Origin: Heterotrichella gracilis
Lineage: Eukaryota > Sar > Xanthophyceae > Tribonematales > Xanthonemataceae
DNA length: 64,000 nucleotides
Assembly (NCBI GenBank): GCA_032358255.1
Contig: JAULBX010003110.1
Coordinates: forward strand, 78,525 to 142,524
Direction: 5' to 3'
This document shows positions 59,403 through 64,000 of this stretch, piece by piece. The translations under genes and the position numbers were made by a program. The notes beneath the pieces are model-generated. The model worked only from the letters and a program-made list of their open reading frames with translations, was not told the origin of the DNA and searched no databases. Every line of letters starts with the position of its first letter. Position 1 is the stretch's first letter.

Positions 59403-60580
59403 TATTAGAAAGAAAGAAAGAAAGAAAGGAAACGCCCACAGGGTACAGCCAGGCACAACACACACAACAGGGCGTGTTCCACCTCGCCAGACACCAAAAA
59501 GCGTGGATCACAAGGCATAGCCTGAAGCATAGCCTCGTCAAATTTAGTCAGAATATGCGTCCCGGGGTGGAAAAAAGTAGAGGATTGATCAAGTCTGCGA
59601 CGCGTGCGGCTAGGAATTGGTGGGGGCTGAGTGTGGGTAGAAAAGGTGGCAATAGTGGGCAAGGTAGTTGGGGGATTGGGAGAGGGGTGTGGCAATACAT
59701 GAGGGCTGGGAAGGAAGAAGTGGGGGCATTTGGCTGGGATTAATCGCTGGAGGCTGGAGTGGGCTGGTGGCGTTAGGAGGGTGTAGCGAAGGTGTGTTGG
59801 ATGAGGAGGTGGCCAGGAGGTAACGGCGTGTTTGGTAAGCAGCAAAGGAGCGTCGGGCGGCAACAAGTTGAAGGCGCGTGATTAGGGAAAGGGCCTGGTG
59901 CAGGGGGATTTGGAGGGCAGTCAAGGATTCCAATGTGCTGGTAGGGGTGATGCCAGTGGCACCAACCACGATAGCGTGAGTGTGAACAGTCCAACCAGTG
60001 GCACGGAGGTGGTTGGACAAATGCTCATGTTGTTTCAGGGCATCAGTGAAGCGAACATGGATGATCAGGTCATCTTTTTCAGCGCCAGCAGCACGTTTCG
60101 CCGCTGCATCGGCAATGGTATTGCCCCAAATACCAACATGGGCGCGAACTTTGCCTATGGTACAAGGGTGGGTACGCAGGAGGAGGGAGGTTGCAATGAT
60201 GTGGAGGAGTTTACCGTGTTTATGCGTCCAAAGGCGTGCTGGGGCATGCAAGGCCATCCTGATCAGTTGCAGAGATGTTAAACTATCAGTTAAGATGTGT
60301 ACTGGTGTGTCTTGCAAGTGTTGCAAGGTGAAGGCTATGGCTGCGAGTTCGGCACGCAAGTGTGTGTTGATGCGGCTATCATGGCCATTCAAGGTAAGAC
60401 AGTGCACAGTACCTTGAGTGGGGAGGAACACTCCAGCGCCAATGGCAGTTTCAAGTTTGCTGCCATCTGTGTAGATGAACTGGGTGCGATCATGCCGGAG
60501 GGGGCGTGGGAGTAAGTAGTAGGCGGGGAGGGGGCAAAGGGCTCCCTGCCGAGCTGCGCTGTCTCTCTGTTATTACAAAT
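59403..60580 (-). mobile_element. 5'-truncated LINE-type retrotransposon fragment with RNase H domain
   Basis: Read on the minus strand, 59610-60530 encodes an RNase H domain: QFIYTDGSKL (catalytic Asp), THLRAELAAIAFTLQ (Glu), ILTDSLTSLQLI (Asp) and GNTIADAAAKRAAG (Asp). All four acidic positions are present. The order YTDGS, RAEL, TDS, then VRAHVGIWGN.AD is typical of the C-terminal RNase H of non-LTR retrotransposon polyproteins. Downstream comes about 180 bases of 3' flank and a (TTTC)n run at 59408-59429, a likely tail. The reverse transcriptase part is absent, so the copy is truncated at its 5' end near 60570, as expected from incomplete target-primed reverse transcription. Target-site duplications are not clear. 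Confidence 0.82.
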
Positions 60581-62020
60581 AACAGGAAGGCTGATCATTT
60601 ATCCACTGCAACGGTGTTGAGGTAATGTGATTGCAGCAAGTCTAGTTTTTGAGGCTTAGCCAACAATAATTATTACTGGCAGTGCACAGCAATCAACCCG
60701 TGTGGATCCTGCCATGCGTAAAATAAAAAGCATGTGCCTGTGAAGGCAACGAAACGGCCACCTATGTGCAGATGTGCAACAATCCAATCCTTTAGACAAC
60801 ATTGAAATTCTTCAATTTTTCTGTCAGAACAAACCTGAACCTGAAAAGCAACTGTACTGGTTGACGCCTTCTGAAATCGACGTTGTAGGTTTATTTGTGC
60901 AAAACGCACCAATGAAGAGCCAATCGGACATAAATGTAATATCGATATTATTGCACTTACGGGGTTAGGTGGACATGCCCATTGCCAGGCAGGTGATATC
61001 GTGAGTATTTGAGCGTGGGGCTCACAATGATGCAAATCAGCCAGTCAGTCGCTGTTCTGACGATGGTTGAGAGACAAACTGGTTCTTGGAAATATCAATT
61101 ATGTTACAGTAGGGGGCAAAGTAGTAACTCCAGTTAATCGCTTCATCGTGTACAACTGAGTACAAAGGTCTATAATATGGCTTGTGCAACAAGTGACAAC
61201 TAGGGGAACATGCAGGAAAGGGGGTCGTATCGCAGCGATACCATCCAAAATCTGGAACACACTGGCTATCAAACGTTTCCCCCTTTCACATAGCATTTCA
61301 TTTTCCCACCAAAGTTGGCAAAAAAATGAAATGTTCATATCTTTTGGCACACAGCGTGTCACTATGCGTTGTTCCATTATGGCAGCAAAATCATGGCAAA
61401 TTACCCAGGTCCAGCTGCCAACTCATCTCTGAGTCAAAGTCTCTGCTGGTGGGATTGTGCACTGAGTCGCCTCCCCCATTCCATACAACCCTCACAAACC
61501 CTGGTCACAGCTCTCACACAACAACACCGTGACGTGACATGCCACACCTCCTCAGGTCAGCAGGCTGCACATGGGCATCATACACACTCACCAACACACA
61601 TTGCCATCATCACCAGCCCTGCCAGTACCAAGTGTATTCCACTCCCCCGCCCCCAACAGCAACAACCAACGCTGCATACCCATCCAAAGCTCCACATGCT
61701 CCGCATCCACCCAGACCTCGCTGCAAACCCACCGGCTGCACACCAGCGCACCACCACCACCACCAACACCGCACACACTGACCCAGCTGCTGGCCCGCCT
61801 CATGGGCCTCATGCACAGCCACATGGGCACAGCTGCCGGCGGCCAGTAGCAGGGCTCTAGGGCGCGCAAGGTGCAGTGGTGGCTGGGGCCCCGCATGAAC
61901 CCACACTGGCTGTGTGGAGAGATGGCTGCACACCGCTCATCAGGCCAGCAGGCCAGCTGTGCATTGCATTGCTGCAGCTCCCGCCACCGCCTCCATCCCC
62001 GCACCGCCTGCTGCAGCACC
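60581..62020. other. Spacer between retroelement and kinase gene
   Basis: About 1.4 kb without a supported gene. A His/Pro/Thr-rich plus-strand ORF (61369-61860) looks compositional. No RNA gene or clear repeat seen. Confidence 0.45.
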
Positions 62021-63838
62021 CTAGCTGCCGCCAGAGGGCCTTGCCCCCGCGCTCAGGCTGGCCAAGTGGTCATCGCAGATGGCTGCAAACTGCTCAGCAA
62101 GCTCCAGGCTGGCGTCCAGCCCCTGGGGCGGTGGCCACCGATAATGGCCAGCACGTGTGCCCTCTGTCCAAAACAGCGCAGCAAGCCGCCTGATCAGATC
62201 CCTGCAGTCTGGGTGGCACCGTAGCAGCTGCTGCTCAAAGCGCCACGTCATCGCACCCATCTTCATGGGTGGGATTTGGCTCCCGCTGTAATTCCTCCAG
62301 AGCAGCCTGCCCAGCGAGGCAATGCCCATGAGGGTGTACAGCGCTGCCTCCAAGTCCCCATGAAGCGATGGCCCCTTGTCAGCAAGCATCCCACAGTACC
62401 TGTGTGTGATTTCCCTGGCTGTACCGCCGCCAATGCCGCAGGACGTGTGAAAGTCGATCAGGCACAGCTCTCCATCGTAGACCAGCACATTGCCCGGGGA
62501 GATGTCGCAATGGAGAACGCCTGCCCTGTGCGCCATGGCGTGCAATGTGCGTGCCAAGTCTCCAAAAACGGCAGTGACGGTGGCGGGACCATGCTTCCTG
62601 ATGCAGATGCGCTCCGCAAAGGGCTCAAGCACCAGGAACTTGCGTCCCCTGTGGGTCCCCCTATCCACCAGCTGCACCACATTCTCCACGCGCTCTTCAT
62701 CAAGGAGCCTGATCACATTAGCCTGCACGTGGAGGAGGCAGCACAATGAGCACGCAATGTGCAGCATGGGTAGCGCCAGCATCTGCCATGTGGCCAGTGA
62801 TAGACAGGCGCCTTGTTCATTTGCCGACCGACGCCCATTTGCAAAAAAGAGGGCACTGTGGCTGTGGGGGCAACACATCACAGCAACATCCCCGCCCAAA
62901 GGTGAAGGGAGCCCGGTCATCAACATGGGCTGATGAGCTGCAACCCTTACACCCTAAACCTAATCCCTGACGCGCACGTTGGGGAGCCACGTCTCCAGTA
63001 CCATCCACCATGTAAGATCAACAGCGGCAAAGACCACAAAGGGCTAAGGTGCTGTAAACCACCAATGTAGCACAACAGGGTTTGTTCTGGGGTCACTTAG
63101 ACAACTGCAGCTGTGTGGCAATGTGCCAACCCTTCTCAAACCCCAACCCTACCTCATGACCTGCATCACAATCACGCAAGAACTTGACCACCACCTTCCT
63201 TGGCTGCCACTTGAACGCTGGATCAATGCTCCGCATGATGGCTGCAAACGCAGCGCGCTCTGGGAGGTCACGGACGCTGAAATCATATGAGCCCCGCGGC
63301 GACAGCAGCTCAAGATTGGTATACCTGCACAAGGGGGTGAGCGAGCGTGGGATGCCAAAGCACTGCCAGCTGGGAGAGTACGCACGCACCAGCTGCTTGG
63401 AAATCGCTTTGTCACCTTTTTTGTTCCATACTAAGCTGGCACGTCACGGCAAAAGGGTTGCACTGATCGATCATTCACCTTTGACGCTTTACGGCAAAGG
63501 AGAAATTGCACAGTCAGCCTGAGAAGAAAGTGTGCAGCCAGCCTGTGTGGGGCACAGTACATTATGGACGTCACAGGAGGCGTTATGGGCTTTAACATCA
63601 GGGAATTGTGTGCTGGGCCTATCACTGCCCCGTGCATGAGGCATTGTTAAGTACAGCCACGGGTGATCGGACAAGCAATAGCCAGGTATCAGCCAGCACG
63701 TGTGCCACCCAAGAAGTGTTTGCTCACATACCGATACACCGAGCACGTGAAGTCCGCGAGTGAGGATGCTTGGGTCTTCCTTGCTGGCGTGCTGAGCCAG
63801 GCCAAGGCCTTGTCCTGGTCAACATGCTGGACGTGTTC
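62021..63838 (-). CDS. FunK1-like protein kinase, C-terminal part
   Basis: Three phase-linked exons: 63732-63838, 63153-63324 and 62021-62722. The model probably continues upstream beyond the window, since no clear start was found. Seen: KVVVKFLRD (candidate ATP-binding Lys), a helix with NVIRLLDEERVENVV, LVLEPFAERI, the catalytic loop LHCDISPGNVLV, LCLIDFHTSCGI with DFH in place of DFG, then THRYCGMLADKGPSLHGDLEAALYTL and a Trp/Arg-rich C-lobe. HxDISPGN followed by LIDF is characteristic of FunK1-type kinases, common in fungi; the similarity to that group is a family-level guess. The first residue after HCD is as expected for an active kinase, but the changed DFG makes activity uncertain. 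It is unrelated in detail to the kinase at 27808-32484. Confidence 0.7.
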
Positions 63839-64000
63839 CTGGAGGGCACAGATAATTGTCAAAGGAAACAGATCGCAATTGCCCTTGCTCACCCTGTTAG
63901 AAAAGTTGCTGCCATGCGCTGCACTAGTTAGTTAGTTAGTTACATGCATTCCAGCAAAATAGCCAGATTAGCAGTCAGTCTTGCACATGCGGCGCCACGC

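Noticed and set aside
59405-59866. 153-codon minus-strand ORF overlapping the retroelement tail
   Set aside because: Overlaps the 3' flank and (TTTC)n run of the LINE in another frame; no domain.
61369-61860. 163-codon plus-strand His/Pro/Thr-rich ORF
   Set aside because: Low-complexity composition, several overlapping frames are equally open.

Overview
The window is nuclear DNA of an intron-rich, GC-rich eukaryote, most likely a chlorophyte green alga. Genes have many short exons with GT..AG introns. The telomere-type heptamer TTTAGGG/CCCTAAA is scattered through introns and spacers. The recognisable genes (plant-type sulfate transporters, a FAM91 vesicle-tethering protein, MBD proteins) fit a green alga, possibly a trebouxiophyte; that placement is inference. 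I see no bacterial operon, CRISPR array, rRNA or convincing tRNA.

Layout. 61-6493 (+): a complete FAM91-family gene of 13 exons. 7922-13893 and 15377-20896 (both -): tandem SulP sulfate-transporter paralogues with the same 13-exon structure. The second is intact (680 aa). The first carries an 11-nt deletion in exon 2 that breaks the frame. 21971-25838 (-): a helical-backbone metal-receptor (BtuF-like) protein fused to a DUF5522 Cys motif and an unrecognised C-terminal domain. 27808-32484 (+): a divergent protein kinase with a long Val/Ala repeat that is interrupted by an in-frame TAG. 35540-39795, 40857-45887 and 47359-50421 (all +): a cluster of three related coiled-coil genes. Two have a methyl-CpG-binding (MBD) domain; the middle one has a Cys/His-rich zinc motif instead and a frameshift in the coil. 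52651-57024 (+): an RluA-type RNA pseudouridine synthase with an N-terminal zinc-finger-like motif. 57441-59187 (-): a small F-box-like/LRR protein. About 59403-60580 (-): the 5'-truncated RNase H end of a LINE-type retrotransposon. 62021-63838 (-): a FunK1-like kinase, probably continuing past the window end.

The strongest unusual theme is structural. Several introns hold decayed copies of the edge of the neighbouring exon, often with its splice site. I see this in the FAM91, sulfate transporter, metal-receptor, MBD and pseudouridine-synthase genes, and one FAM91 exon copy has been moved about 8 kb into another intergenic region. Together with telomere-like palindromes and foldback elements in introns, this suggests a genome in which local duplication across exon-intron borders is frequent.

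Functionally the genes are not one pathway. The only clear local groups are the sulfate transporter pair and the MBD/coiled-coil trio. Exon borders were placed by eye from splice consensus, reading-phase continuity and paralogue comparison. First exons of the two MBD genes and of the pseudouridine synthase are not resolved.
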